A stretch of 64,000 nucleotides of DNA from Chelonoidis abingdonii (GCF_003597395.2 NC_133782.1:6533609-6597608); one strand, 5' to 3'; shown: positions 10,863-22,944, counted from the first letter of the stretch. Translations and numbers: made by a program. The notes: a model not told the origin generated them from the letters alone.

Positions 10863-12014
10863 GCTCATATGCAGGTTTGAACATGGGACTTTCATCCCCA
10901 AAGCACAGGCCTTTACTACTTAATAAAGTAACAACTCTAGTAGCTCTCAGCAGTTAGTAGGCTGTTATCCTCTGTGGATAGCCATAGCTTGTTATACTTT
11001 ACAAACATTACATAAAATCCTATAAAAAACATACATGCTGAATTTCAACCCTAGCTGTATGTCTAAACTTACTATGGTGCGTTTATATATTTAATTTATT
11101 TCTGCAGGTAAAAGTATCTGTATTTTTTGTTTTTATTAACTTATTTAAAACAAAACAAACACTAGACAGAATACCCCATGTTCTGTTGGAATGCTTCATC
11201 AGAAGGAAAACCAATGAACCAGTCAGGACCTCCAAAATTACAGAAAGCTTCCTGGGACGGCACTTCTTATAAGAGTGTTTCAAAACATTTAGGAATCCTG
11301 AACAGTGAATTGCTGGTGAGAACTCAGAGATCGTAATTCAGAATCAGTTGAACAGCTTTGTTCTCTCTCCAGCTCCTTAGAAATACAAAACAGGCTTTGC
11401 GCCCCAAATTGATCTGAAAACCTAAAAATCCTGAGTTTTATAAATATTGGTTCAAAAAATAGAGATCCAGAGGGAATGGAAGGAGAGTTAGATTTGTTAC
11501 CTGTCATTAGTGAGGTAATTAATCAATCGTTCAACTATGTTGGATTTTCTTCCCTCAGTGCAATCAGGTGATGAAAATCGATAGTGATTGATTAATTTTG
11601 TAGTCACTCTGTAGATGGGAAGTTGTTTGTGGGCATACTGGGACTGAACTGTAGTTGTTGGAAAACCCTGGGAATGCTGTCTCTGTGAACATGCTGACAG
11701 ATGCCATTTTTAACAAAATATTTGTTTGCCTTCTTGACCTCCTCTAAAACTTTTCCTTGTTGAATGCACTTTCTTGCATCTAAACATTGGATCTTCTGTT
11801 TTCTCCCCACATAGCTCCTTAAATCCTGTCCCTAATAAAGTCAATGGAAGTTTTACCATTGACTTGAGTGGGGCCAGGATTTTACCCCATCGATTTTAAA
11901 TGTCGATAGATAGGGATAAAGCATTTCCCTGGTTCCTAGAAAGTTGGGATTTCTGTTAAGTGTCCATGGGCAAATACATCATATGAGTTAGACCCCCAAG
12001 GGTGATTAGCAACA
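10863..12014. other. No gene seen; two small inverted repeats
   Basis: No exon or RNA gene was recognised. A perfect 11-bp inverted repeat, ATTAATCAATC at 11518-11528 and GATTGATTAAT at 11586-11596, encloses 57 bp. A CATTGACTT-centred fold-back of the dispersed family lies at 11821-11882. Confidence 0.4.
11518..11596. repeat. Perfect 11-bp inverted repeat
   Basis: ATTAATCAATC and GATTGATTAAT are exact complements separated by 57 bp. This may be a tiny MITE or chance in AT-rich DNA. Confidence 0.5.
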
Positions 12015-13305
12015 TCAGAATGTAAAAATAGCTGGACTGGGTTAGACAAATGGTCCATCTAGCTTAATATTCTGTCTCCATCAGTGGCTAGTGTCAGATG
12101 CTTCAGAGAGAATGAATAGAAGAGGTCAATTATTGAATGATCCATCCTCTGTTATCCACTCCCAACTTCTGGCAGTTGGAGATTTTAGAACACCCAGAAC
12201 ACAGGGTTGCATCCCCGACCATCTTTGTTAATAGCCATGAATGGATCTATCTGTCATGAACTTATCTAATTCTTTTTTTGAACCCAGATATACTTTTGGC
12301 CTTCACAACATCCACTGGCAATAAGTTCCACAGGCTGATTATGGGTTGTGTGAAGAAGTAATTCCTTATGTTTGTTTTAAGCCTGCTGTCTATTAATTTC
12401 ATTCGGTGACCCCGGTTCTTGTGTTATGTGAATGGGTAAATAGCACTTTTTAATTCACTTTCTCCATACCATTCATGATTTTATAGACGTCTATCATATC
12501 CTTCCTTAGTTGTCCCTTTTCTAAGATGAACAGTCCCAGTCTTTTAAATCTCTCCTAATATGGAAGCTGTTCCATATTCCTAAATCATTTTTGTTGCCCT
12601 TCTTTGTACTATTTCCAATTCTAATATTTTAATTCTTTTTCCAATTTTTTGTGATGAGTCAATCAGAACTGCATGCACTATTCAAGGTGTGGGTGTATCA
12701 TGGATTTATATTGTGGCATTATGATATATTCTATCTTACTATATAACCTTTTCCTAATGGTTCTTGATGATGTTTTTTTGACTGCTGCTGGACGTTGTAC
12801 AGAGGTTTTCCGAGAACTATCCAAGATGGCTTCAAGTTCTCTTTTTTGAGTTGTACCAGCTAATTTACACCCCATCATTTTGTATGCATAGTTGGGATTA
12901 TGTTTTCCAATGTACCTTACTTTGAAATTATCAACATTAAAGTTCATCTGTCATTTTGTTGCCCAGTCACCCAGTTTTGTGAAATCTCTTTATAACTCTT
13001 CACAGTCAGCTTTGGACTTAACTATCTTGAGTAATTTTGTATCATCTGCAAACTTTGCCTCCTCACTGTTTACCTTATTTTCCAGATCATTTATAAATAT
13101 GTGGAATAGAACTAGTCCCAGTACAAGTCCTTGGGGGACCTCGTTATTTATCTCGCTCCACTGTGAAAATTGATAGTTTATTCCTACTCTATGTTTCTTA
13201 TATTTTAACCAGTTACTGATCCATGAGAGGACCTTCCCTCTTATCCCATGACAGTTTATTTTGTTTAGGAGTCTATGGTGTGGGACCTTGTCAAAAACAG
13301 GTGAC
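12015..13305 (-). mobile_element. CR1 LINE, minus orientation, 5'-truncated
   Basis: On the minus strand this reads from a degraded reverse-transcriptase C-terminal region (near 13305) to the 3' UTR tail at 12015, whose reverse complement contains CTAACCCAGTCCAGCTATTT, a diverged form of the tail at 10862. It is collinear with the CR1 at 44002-45556: for example, both contain GGACCTTGT and later TTGTATCATCTGCAAA on the plus strand. Many stops and frameshifts are present, so no product is expected. Confidence 0.85.
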
Positions 13306-14914
13306 CAATAATGTTGTTATTTCTTGATGTAAATTCAATCAAGATCTGTGCTCCCACATCTCCTGGAACTTCATCTTTACTTTTGGAGTATGATGTTTGG
13401 CTGTCCAGGAGAAATTATTTCACTCAAATCCCAGGAACACCTGGTAAGGAATGCAGATTTGATTCACCTGCTCACAACCTCACTGCTGCATTCTCCAGTT
13501 CTTAATCTTATATTTCCCTTCACATGAATGGGCTACAACTGGAAACTTAATAAACAGCTGGAAACTTAGTTCAGAATAGATGAGCTACCAGAGCAGGAGT
13601 GTTCAGGTTTATACATCAAATCTTACTGAGGGGATCTTCTCTTCCACATTCCTTAGCAATATATAGACTGTTTTCAGCTCACTTAGAAGCCTGAGATTTT
13701 CTAACAGTTCAGATACAAACTGGCCACCTGAATTCTTTGCATTCATAAGGGAAACTGTCAGTGTAAAATGACATGAAATTGTGACTGCTCAATATTAACT
13801 GTAGGCTCTAGATTGAAGGTCACATTTTCAGCAGGACTTTGAAATTTGTGCACACAAAATCATAATGTGTATTTATTCACAGGCACAGAAATGGAAATTA
13901 CCTAAGCCAGAGAGATAGAAACACAGTTACCTGATCTGCCTATGCAAATATATCTTTTATATAGGTAAAGAGGTGCACACTCACATTTTACAGGAGAAAA
14001 AGTCAGACCTTTTAAAAACGATTCATATGCATCTTGCATTAAAGTATTTGTATTTTATTTAAATAAACTTGGAAAGGCAAATTTCTCACTGTTAATTACT
14101 AAATAGGATGTTACTTTAGCCGCGGCAGACAGCACATCCCAAGGTGTAATATATACTTAGCATTTATACTACATTAGTACCTAGTGACCCCGACTGAATA
14201 GATTGTCCACTGTCTATATTCTGCATTCATGATATGTGACAGTACTTCTCATTGGAGCTGAAGGCCAAAATGTCTGAGGATAGAATTTTTAGACCCGTAT
14301 CTCCAGGTGCAGATGGAATCAACTTGAAATAGTGTGTAAATGTTCACATCCTGGAACATACAGTGGAGACAATCTGCTTTAAATGGAAGCTTCCTGCTTG
14401 AAATAGAACTTTTTCTGTCCATAGCCCTAATAGCTAATACTAGTCAGAAATTTTGGGCAAAAATAAAATTTTGAGAAATTCACACACCCCCCTCCCCATT
14501 TTCTGACCAGCTGTTATAATAATACGTTGCAGTTACATCCTTCAATTCAGAATCACAAAGTACCATATCAATATAAAGTGCCTTACAAAATCACACCTAA
14601 GTGATTTAGGAGTACAACTCCCAGTGGTGAGTGCTCCTAAGTCACTTGGGTGTTCATTATCCCCTTTTTATATGTGGGGAACCTGAGGTAGAAAGGGGGA
14701 AATGTAACATTTTCAGAAATGGCCTCCATTTTGGGGTGCTTGCCCAACTAGACATACCTGATTTTCAGAAATGGTGAGAACCAGCAACTCCGAATAAAAT
14801 CAATGGGAACTGCTAAGCATCTCTGAACACTGGGCACAAAGTGTCTCAAATTGGGCACTGGAAAACTGAGGCATCCCAAATCAGAGGTCACTTTTGAAAA
14901 TTGTGCTCAATGAG
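13306..14914. other. No gene seen
   Basis: No exon, RNA gene or confident transposon was recognised. At 14440-14520, CAGAAATTTTGGGC and a CCAGCTGTTATAATAAT end resemble part of the GAAAATTTT-type repeat family. Around 14755-14905 there are fold-back-like pieces (GATTTTCAGAAATGG, AATCAATGGGAACTGC), but no clear termini. Confidence 0.35.
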
Positions 14915-15093
14915 GCAGATTTTCAAAGATATTTAGGCAGCCTAAAGCTGCAGATGGGATTTTCCAAAGTGCCTAAGCAGTTTAGACCCTTAATCCCATT
15001 AATTTCAATGGGTGTTAGGACCTGGGCACTTTTGAAAAACCCGCCAGGCATCTATCTGCATCTTTAGGCACCTAAATACTTTTGAAAATCTGC
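14915..15093. mobile_element. Fold-back MITE with GCAGATTTTCAAA termini
   Basis: The ends are complementary: GCAGATTTTCAAAGATATTT at the left and AAATACTTTTGAAAATCTGC at the right, and pairing continues inward for roughly 75 bp with mismatches. The centre contains CCCATTAATTTCAATGGGTG. A fold-back without coding capacity fits a decayed non-autonomous DNA transposon. The superfamily cannot be assigned, because no target duplication was recognised. Confidence 0.65.
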
Positions 15094-15099
15094 TTCTAA

Positions 15100-15270
15100 G
15101 GGCACATCTGCTCTGCAGTCAGAGGTGTGATTGCAGCATGTGTGCACATACCTGAGTTAGCTTTAATCAGGCAAGCTCAGGTGCCAACAGCAGTGAAGCC
15201 ATGGCAACGTGGGCTGACTTGGGTACGTCTACATGCCTCGGTCACACCTCTGATTGCTGTGTGGACACAC
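15100..15270. mobile_element. Fold-back MITE (AGGTGTGATT family)
   Basis: Left segment CAGAGGTGTGATTGCAGC and right segment GTCACACCTCTGATTGCTGT are inverted copies, with further weaker complementarity inside. It resembles the larger fold-backs at 35420-35911, 37260-37580 and 57808-58127. It directly follows the element at 14915-15093. No coding capacity. Confidence 0.5.
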
Positions 15271-15889
15271 TGTTGCCCTAGGTAAGACAGGATGCATATG
15301 GCAGAGCCAAGAATAGAGACCACATCTTTTCTCTGCCTTAACAGCAAACCCATGTCTTCTCTCCAGCAATTACTTCTGAAGCTGGGAGGCAGCACACTGG
15401 CTAGGGGTTGGAGAAGTTCTGGTGTTGGAGAAAAGAAAAGATCTGCTGAGATATACTGGAGGTCAGGTCCACCAACAAAGTGACCTTCAAATCAGTTTTC
15501 ATCTTGCTTTTTCTTTTCTCTTCTGCCCATATAGTCACGTTCTTCATTCCCAGCCAGGGAAGTGCAAGTAATTGTTTTCCAAAGGAAATTAAGAATCTGA
15601 CAGACTTTTTTGTCTATTTTTTTAATAACAGAACTGCAAAATATTAGGGTAGAAAGGAGTCTGAAAGGGAAAGGCCTAGACTCTTCCTCAGTTAGAATAA
15701 ACACAGATAGCTGCAGTAACGGTCCTAGAATGCCAAACATTGGAGAAGCCAGTATGGTTGGTTTATTCCATTTTGTTTCCCCACATCTCATTTCCCCAGC
15801 TGTCTTCAGGCCTCACTAATCACCTCATTGCCTTTCATGTAAACTGAGGTTTCTCTTCCCATTATCAGAGAAGGTCTGTGTTTTCTTAT
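15271..15889. other. No gene seen
   Basis: Short opposing open frames occur at 15492-15819, but they overlap on both strands and resemble nothing known to me. No exon or transposon boundaries were recognised. Confidence 0.35.
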
Positions 15890-16352
15890 TGTCACACTGC
15901 AATTAGACACCTGTGGCTGGCCTGTGCCAGCTGATTCAGGCTAAGGGGCTCGGGCAAAGGGGTCTGTTTAATTGCCATGTAGACATTCGGCTATGGCTTC
16001 AGCCTGAGCTCTGGAACACTCCCACTTTGCAGAATCCTAGGCCTGATCTACACTGGGTGGGGGGGGAGGGAATTGATCTAAGTTATGCAATTCTGCCTAT
16101 GCCTCTTGCAGCGGTGGAGTACAGGAGTTAATGGGAGAGCACTCGGGGCTGATTTATCGCGTCTAGACTAGATGCAATAAATTGACCTCCGCTGGATCGA
16201 TCGCTGCCTGCCGATCCAGTGGGTAGTGTAGACATACCCCTAGAGTCCAGGCTCCAGACCGAGCCTGAACATCTACAATGCAATTAAACAGCCCAAGCCC
16301 TGTGAGACTAAGTCAGCTGCGGGTTTTTAATTCCAGTGTAGACATACCCTTA
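15890..16352. mobile_element. Outer fold-back MITE, interrupted by a 200-bp element
   Basis: The left half (15890-16040) and right half (16241-16352) are inverted copies: CAGCTGATTCAGGCTAAGGG pairs with the region around CTAAGTCAGCTGC, and TGTTTAATTGCCATGTAGAC pairs with ATCTACAATGCAATTAAACA. The two halves meet at AATCCTAG/AGTCCAGG, and the 16041-16240 element sits precisely in that centre. The outer element is therefore older than the inner one. Confidence 0.7.
16041..16240. mobile_element. Nested 200-bp MITE with TAG target duplication
   Basis: It starts GCCTGATCTACACTGGGTGG and ends GTAGTGTAGACATACCCC, whose reverse complement GGGGTATGTCTACACTAC aligns with the start. TAG is present on both sides (16038-16040 and 16241-16243), a 3-bp target-site duplication that suggests the PIF/Harbinger superfamily. 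The interior has a stem around ATTTATCGCGTCTAGACTAG. It shares TCTACACT ends and ATCGAT-rich content with the element at 60959-61252. Confidence 0.75.
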
Positions 16353-17193
16353 GATGCTTCCGAGCTTTGGGAGCTGTCTATCTGTTTCACTAGCCATGAC
16401 GAAGTGCAGGTAGGGCCCTTTTGCTAGAAGTGAGATGCCAGCACTAAGCTTGCTGCTGCCTGGGGCCTAGATGCTGTTCCTGGGAGCTGAGCCCAGATAC
16501 TAAGGTGATGGGTACTACAGAAAACCTCAAAACAGGCAGACAGATCTCCCAATGCAGCAGCATGGCACACGCAAAGACTGGCACTGATAGTAGCGGATGC
16601 CCTGGTACAGGCTACTGCTGCTCCCTGCAAATGACAACAGGGCAGTGGTATAAAAGAGAATCAATCCTCCTTGGCGTCTTACCTTGAAATTGTACATTGA
16701 GGTCAATTATCAAGTTCTAAGGTGTGAGATAAAAAAGATTGGATTGTCAAGAGATTAAGAAGGAAGGTGATAGACCCTTTGGTTTGTGTTACATGTAGCA
16801 CTTCCACTTTTGGTTCGCAGTAAAATGTTTGCAGTGTGGCCAATCCCAAGTGTTTCAAAATCAGGAATCAGGTCCCCCTAAATAATGAAGTTGTCTTAGA
16901 AATATATTTTGGGTTCCTTTTTGTTTGTCTTCCGGTGTGTGAGGTTTTGTAATGCACTCAGGTCACGTTTTCAAGCGTTTTCTCAGCTACTGTGAAGGCT
17001 AGAAATTTACTTCAATTTTTAAAATGAAAGACGAGAAAGTTTAATTCCAGAGGCTGGGGATTTAATAAAACAACAAATATCACAAGACTCATGATAAAAT
17101 TGCAAGAGTTAGCGTGCATGTGTGTGTGTGTGTGTGTGTGTCCAGGAGCTGCTGTTATGAAGAAGCAGCAGCTTGACATGCTCAAACTGTGAG
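16353..17193. other. No gene seen; contains a TG microsatellite
   Basis: No exon or RNA gene was recognised. A (TG)n microsatellite lies at about 17118-17141. Immediately before it, CACAAGACTCATGATAAAAT resembles a terminal piece of the dispersed repeat at 2280-2640 and 24470-24740. Confidence 0.4.
17118..17141. repeat. (TG)n microsatellite
   Basis: About twelve uninterrupted TG units between GCA and TCCAGG. It is ordinary simple-sequence DNA and probably length-polymorphic. Confidence 0.95.
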
Positions 17194-17668
17194 TCTGTCT
17201 ACAATGCAGTTATCCTCTTCCTCTGGTATTACACCTAACCCAGCTCCCGTCCAAAATCCTTGCACCCAAGTTGGCCTAGCTAGAGCAGTGGGGTAGAGCA
17301 TGGGCTCCCCTTTCACTCAGGTTGGTAACCTACCCGCTTTGCAGTGAGGACACAGCTTAAACCACTTGAGGGCTGATAGTCCTCCAGTGCCTTCCCACAA
17401 TTTCCGCTGGGTCACCAGGAGGACAAACAAGTTCTCTCACAATTCACTAGGGACAGATCATTGAGTGGCTCATCTTACTCCCTGGTTCTTTGTGCAGTAT
17501 GTCCCCAGAAGTCTTAGTGACACACACCGGTGGGGGCAGTACCAGTGAGGACACAGTAACTCAAGCCAGGCTTTGCCTTGTGGCTGCTCCCACCTGGGCT
17601 AGGCCAACCCAGGTGTTCAGACCTGGGTGCTTTTCACCTGGGCTCTCTCTGCAGTGAAGACGTACCTT
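17194..17668. mobile_element. Possible non-autonomous DNA transposon
   Basis: The region is bounded by GTCTGTCTACAATGCAGTTA at the left and TGCAGTGAAGACGTACCTT at the right, which are inverted in the manner of the other TCTACA-ended fold-backs here. The interior is GC-richer than its flanks and repeats CAGTGAGGACACAG twice (about 17343 and 17545). No coding capacity and no clear target duplication. Confidence 0.45.
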
Positions 17669-19713
17669 GAGAAGACATCTTTCACCGCACCATTCCTTAC
17701 AGGTTCTGATCACCACTGCTCCCTTAGGCCCTGACTCAGCCACATACTTAAGTATTGGCTTCAATGAGACTTACACACGTGCTTAAGTGCTCTGCTGAAT
17801 TAGGGTCTCTGTCAGTTTCAAGATGCTACTGATCATGGCACCACAATGGGGTGGAAGCACAGTGCTTAGCTGCTGCCTGGGAGTAAGAAAAGAAGGGTGA
17901 AATCAGTAAAACCCTGGTGAATTAGTTTCTTTGGCTTTCAATTTATTTTGCAGAGAGTCTCTCCCACCCCAACTACCATCCAGCTGTGCAACACTAAATG
18001 CAGGAAAGCAGAAGTGCGGAGTGCACTTTCCGTATCCCGGTGGGGGAGATAAATCTCTTTGCCCTTTTGTTTTCCTGGGGAAGCAGATGCTGGATGGAAA
18101 AGGGTTCATTTGTACAGCAATTGCCCAAGGAAAATTCCAAACTGCTGCTCTGTCTTCCTCCATCTCAGGATGATTACAAAAGGGCTTTTATGCTCTGAGC
18201 AAAGCTGCATGGAGACAGTGGCAGATCCCAATTTCCTTTATCATTATTGTTAATAATCATCCTAATATCATTTTCCTTATCCACTATTTCTCTCCCACCC
18301 TGAGCTTTCTTTTAATGAATTCCCTTCTGTTACCGACTCTGCAATGACACCAGGCTGATTTGTAATGTAAATTGGCACCCCAATGTAAGGGCAACCTGCT
18401 GGAGCACCGCAGGGCTCTAATTATAATTTTCATTAAACTCCTTCTGTTGGTGACTATCTGAGCAATCTGGAGCTGCAGCAGAAGCAAAAGGAAATTAAAG
18501 AGACACTACCACTTAGCTGCAATGTCAGTGTGAGGGTAACACTCCCAGCTGTTTAAGAGAAGCTAAAACAGGGCTCTCCCCTTTCCTTAGGGGTAAAGTT
18601 TAGAAGCTTTGTTTTGTCTGTAACAACAGGTCTACACAGAGTCTAATCTTTCCTTCCCCCCACAACACTTCATGCTAGCTTGGCAGGGGGAGAAATCGGC
18701 CTGTGTAAGTGTTTTACAAGTGACCCATTTGTGACCTAATTAGAGGGATCAGCTGCTAGAGCTCTGCCTAAAACTTAAGGGAACGATCCTGGTCCCATGG
18801 AGTCAGTAGTGGGGATTGTCATCGACTTCACTGGGAGCAGGATTAGGCCCTAAGCTTTGAAAACTGGATGGTGGGGGTTGGAAAAAGAGAAGAGAGAGCG
18901 CAGCACACAGCCCTAAAAGTGAGTGCTGTCAACCGGAGCTGGGGGACAGCTATGGCTGGGGTGGCTAGATCTGCATTGATCCACTTCATGCCTACTGCAG
19001 GCTTTCCTGGCAGGTCTCCTAGGTAGGACTGGGCATAACTTAAAGATGCTGCCCTCACGCTGATAGAACTCCTGATGGAGGGCAGCACTGGCGACACTTT
19101 CCCCTGAGACCCGATCTCATCCCACCCACACTGGCAAACTGCCCTTTCCTGCATTACTGTGAGTGAATTTGATCCATCGTAAGGTGCTTTGAGATTCTTG
19201 GATGGAGGATGCTAATAGGAGCTCAGAGGATTGTTAGTCGCTGTTGCGTGGGGGAGAAGAAGGGTAGATGGGGCCTGTCGAAGGAGAGACTTTAGAAGTT
19301 AGCAAGATCAACATGTTGTTCTGTTCATTTATTCTGTAATGTGTTTAGAGAAAAATGCTTGTGGCTCATCACTGTATTAGGCCCAGGGTCTGAACACACA
19401 GCTTCTGGTTTCCTAGGATTTAGAACTTGGGTGTGTTAAATTAGTTCAGAATAAGGTTAGTTTTATAGATGTGCACAGTATCCTCGGCCTGACGTTTATC
19501 CAGAGCCTGTGACATGCACAGAGGATTGCTTTAGTCTGAGTGTCAATCTCCCAATGGAATGCATGTTTAAGGAGTGTTATAAGGGGATTATCACCTCTAT
19601 CATTTGCTTGAATATTCTTTATAAACAAGAATGTAAAACTACTAGCCAAGCAAAGTAACCTGTGTAGCCTGTAAGGTGTCAGGTGACAGGTTCCTGATGC
19701 CACTGACAGTCTG
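17669..19713. other. No gene seen; two short fold-backs
   Basis: No exon or RNA gene was recognised. Two copies of the short palindromic class lie at 17726-17808 (TACTTAAGTATTGGCTTCAA with GTGCTTAAGTGCTCTGCTGA) and 18784-18850 (GATCCTGGTCCCATGGAGTC with GGGAGCAGGATTAGGCCCT). Overlapping plus-strand frames at 17931-18253 lack any recognisable motif. Confidence 0.4.
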
Positions 19714-19985
19714 CCCCAGGGAACGGGGGCTAGGTGATGACTTGCAAGGGCCATAGACTGAGGTGAGGTGGGGATAGAGGGTGGGGGTTCCCTGGGAAGG
19801 GGAGACCCAGATCTGTGGGACAAGAGGCAGTACCCTAGCCTGAAAGGGGCACCAGAGTCCAGAAGGGACTCAGCCCCAGTGGCAAGCGGGACACCAGCCT
19901 GCAGAGGGTGCTCCAGAGGCTGAAAACGCTAATTCCTTGGACGACCAGCAGGAGGCACTGCAGGAGTGAGTCCCACACCATTACA
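19714..19985 (+). mobile_element. LTR fragment, same family as 3780 and 42408
   Basis: The 3' portion of the LTR family starts near TCTGCCCCAGGGAACGGGGG and ends CACACCATTACA. It shares with the 42408-42958 copy the order GGGTGGGGGTTCCC, AGGGGAGACCC, ACCAGAGTCCAG, GCGGGACACCAGCCTGCAGAG and GGAGTGAGTC. The 5' half was not recognised, so the copy is truncated or too diverged at that end. Confidence 0.65.
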
Positions 19986-20300
19986 GTGATCACAAATTGT
20001 GTCTCGGTATGGTAGGAAACTACTTAGGAGATACCATGGGGATACATTGCCATGGTTCAAACTCTCAGGGATGATGTAAAAGGACAGAGTGGGAATCACT
20101 ATGCCTATAAAATGGGGCTTGTTCCGAAGGTTTTGTAAGTATATTTCAAATTTGTGCCTCTTTGTCTCTCTCAGATAAAGGGTTTTTCTTGAGCTGTGTG
20201 TGGAAGGGACAAAGGAAGAACTGAGACAGTCCTTTCAAGATTCAAGTCAGTTTCCTTATGGAGATTCTGCTGTTCCTTTAAGAAACCGAAGACTAAAATA
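19986..20300. other. No gene seen
   Basis: Short unique-looking interval between the LTR fragment and the TA-flanked MITE. No exon, RNA gene or repeat was recognised. Confidence 0.4.
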
Positions 20301-20489
20301 CACCTCTACCCCGATATAACGCTGTCTTCAGGAGCCAAAAAATCTTATCACGTTATAGGTGAAACTGCATTATATCGAACTTGCTTTGATCCACTGGAGC
20401 GCACAGCCCCAACCCCACGGAGCGCTGCTTTATCCACACTGTATCCAAAATTGCATTATATGGGGTCGCGTTATATCAGGGTAGAGGTG
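20301..20489. mobile_element. 189-bp TA-flanked MITE, copy 1
   Basis: Ends CACCTCTACCCCGATATAAC and GTTATATCAGGGTAGAGGTG are inverted repeats, flanked by TA at 20299-20300 and 20490-20491, as for Tc1/mariner-type insertions. The same 189-bp element lies in the opposite orientation at 35556-35744. The interior keeps AGGAGCCAAAAAATCTTA. Open frames through both copies translate to similar peptides only because the DNA is homologous. Confidence 0.85.
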
Positions 20490-21659
20490 TATTTAAGGAC
20501 ATTTGTTTAACCCTGAAGTAAACAGGTGCAAATGAAGTTTGTGGTCTTACTCCAGGGCTGAACCTGGCCCTTTACCTTATAATTTTGGACCCCTCCTGTT
20601 GTTTGTCCAGCTCATGAACCCAGTTCTAAGTTTATCCCAGGCAAAGAGACAGGGTCATTGTACATCACAGACAAACTGTTACTAGTATTATTATTTGTAT
20701 GGTTGTCACATCTGCGAGCCCCAGATGTGGACTAGAACCTTGTTGTCCTAGATGCTGTACAAACATAAAAAAATAGTCCCCACCCAAAGGGCTTTTCTAC
20801 ACTTTTGTATCCATAGCTACGTTTCCTATTCGGTTGCTCATGTAACTAGGAAGCCATAAGCCTGACTAAAATAAACAGCACAGTGGTTGGGCTGCCAGAG
20901 TCTTGCAAGGAAATGCATTTAAATGCTTTGTTGTTTAAATAATGCTTAGCAATTTGGTTGAGAGTGAACAGTGTGAGGGTGACCAAGGAATATTCTAACT
21001 GAGCATTTATTTAACAAGAGCTTAGTGCATTTTTACTGTATTTGGATTTAGAAATCCAGCTGGCAGGCATGCAAAGCTCCTGAATGAGCATGCAGCTGCC
21101 TTTTCACTTCTTCGGAGGGTAACCTGGTATGTACTATGGGAAATAAGACGCTGACAAAGTGCAACTTTTCAAAAACTTTTTGCTGAAAAGGTTGCCCGAC
21201 CATCAGCAGAGTGGACTTTAATTGCAGTTTCTTGAATTTCCTGACTGTTCCTTTTTAGTTTGTGAATTTTTCAAGAACTGTAATGAGGCTGTTTCTTGTT
21301 TCATGAGAGTAGTAGCTGGGGAAGCCCATACAGTGTAGATTAGCTTTTGTTCTATTGCATTTGCTTTCAGCTAAGAACTTGAAGGCAAGACTGTGCACAT
21401 AACACGTATCCACCAATCAATAGTGCAAATGAAAACTCCACTCAGTTAACATATATCACGCTGCCATCACGTGTGAAGGGGGCTCTAGCTATCTATTCGA
21501 AGGGCCCAGTCCTGCTTTTAGTGAAGTCTGTGGCAAAACATCCAGTCACTTCAATGTTATCAGAATCTTATCACAATCATTTTCAAAACTACCAAGAATA
21601 ACAGTTAGCCCCAAACTCTTCCAGTTCCCGAAGGAACATATTTGAAGTTCCAGTTCCCA
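20490..21659. other. No gene seen; L3-like fragment
   Basis: An old L3/CR1-like fragment lies at about 20690-20790 (TATTATTATTTGTATGG, then GATGCTGTACAAACATAAAA and CCCCACCCAAAGGGCT). The rest shows no exon or RNA gene. Confidence 0.45.
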
Positions 21660-22085
21660 AAACATATTTGAAGACTGTTGTAAGGCCTCCTATCAGTCTT
21701 CTTTTCTCAAGACTAAATACACCCATTTTTTTTAACCTTTCCTTGTAGGTCTAAATCCTCTATCATTTTGGTTGATCTCCTCAGGACTCTCTCCAGTTTG
21801 TCCACATCTTTCCTAAAGTGTGATGCCCAAAACTGGATGCACTACTCCAACTGAGTCCTCACCACTGCCAAGTTGAGTGGAACAATTATCACCCGTATCT
21901 GACAGACAACACTCTTGTTATTACACCCTCGTGATATTAGCCTTTTTTGCATCTGCATCACATTGCTGGCTCCTGTTCATTTTGTGATGCCCTATAATTC
22001 TCTGATCCTTTTCTGCAGTACTACTGCCTACCTAGTTATTGAGACTGAAATTGGAATTATTTTTCATATTCTTTCATCCCTTCTC
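21660..22085 (-). mobile_element. Old CR1-type LINE fragment, minus orientation
   Basis: The plus strand shows the reverse complement of a CR1-like coding and 3' region: AAGGCCTCCTATCAGTCTTC, TCCTCAGGACTCTCTCCAGT, GATGCCCAAAACTGGATGCA and CACATTGCTGGCTCCTGTTC. These are landmark strings of CR1 LINEs in reverse. It is more degraded than the copies at 12015 and 44002; both boundaries are approximate. Confidence 0.7.
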
Positions 22086-22944
22086 TTGTGAACAACATTG
22101 GCTAGCCTTTCTGGACTAGCAGTAGGACAGCTAGTGCAGGGATGCAATGCCATGTTTAGTGGGAATAAATCTTTCAATTAGAAGTTGTAATTCCTGCTGA
22201 TATTGTAGCACTGCTCAGCCTCCTAGTCTTTATAATGTTTGGATGGCCTCATAAACAGTAGCAAATTGCCCTGGCAAGGAACTAGGACTTCCTTAACTCA
22301 ATCCTCAATAAACTTGTGCTACTGCTGGCCCCTTGTGTTAGAGAATATCCCTCGGCTGCACACAGCTATCCAAGAAGGCCATGCATCCCAAGCCTCACCA
22401 CATGCCTGCAGCACATAAACGTCAGGCACTTTCTGAATAAGAAAACTCTTATTTTTCTGCCAGGTACAAATCCAGTCACATCCCGTTCATTTCAATGACC
22501 ATTCTGTCTGTCACAAGGTTTTCCTAAAATGATCAAAGCTAGTACAATACATTAAATTAATTGGCCTTTAAGTTCTGGAGGCCTACGTTCAGAGGTTGGC
22601 TTAGGTCACAAATAAAATGAGTTTGGCAGCCTTATCACAGTGGGTGGAGGAGTGATAATGCTTAACAAATAGAGCCACAGTACTGGTATGTATTGAATTG
22701 TCCCAGTTATGATGCACATGGGTAAGAGTAGTTCTGTGGCAACCAACCTGATGAGAGACGAAGAGAGCCAGACTGGAGCACAGCATTCTGTTGCAGTCAC
22801 AGAGGGCTAAACCAGATGATCGGAGAGTTTGAGCGTTTGGTCCCCATGAAGTGCCCACCAATTTGCTCTGAAGGTTTTTGTGCATCCTCACCTTAGCTGC
22901 AGTTATCATGAGGTGGTTCAGATATGTGAAAGATCTATGATGGG
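22086..22944. other. No gene seen
   Basis: No exon or RNA gene was recognised. A 118-codon minus-strand frame at 22601-22957 shows no motif and runs into the hairpin element. Confidence 0.35.

Noticed and set aside
17118..17141. TG repeat as a possible regulatory Z-DNA element
   Set aside because: A dozen TG units is ordinary microsatellite length and nothing near it suggests a promoter.
20196..20510. 104-codon ORF with a homologous ORF at 35541-35759, resembling a duplicated gene
   Set aside because: Both are translations of the same TA-flanked 189-bp MITE in opposite orientation.
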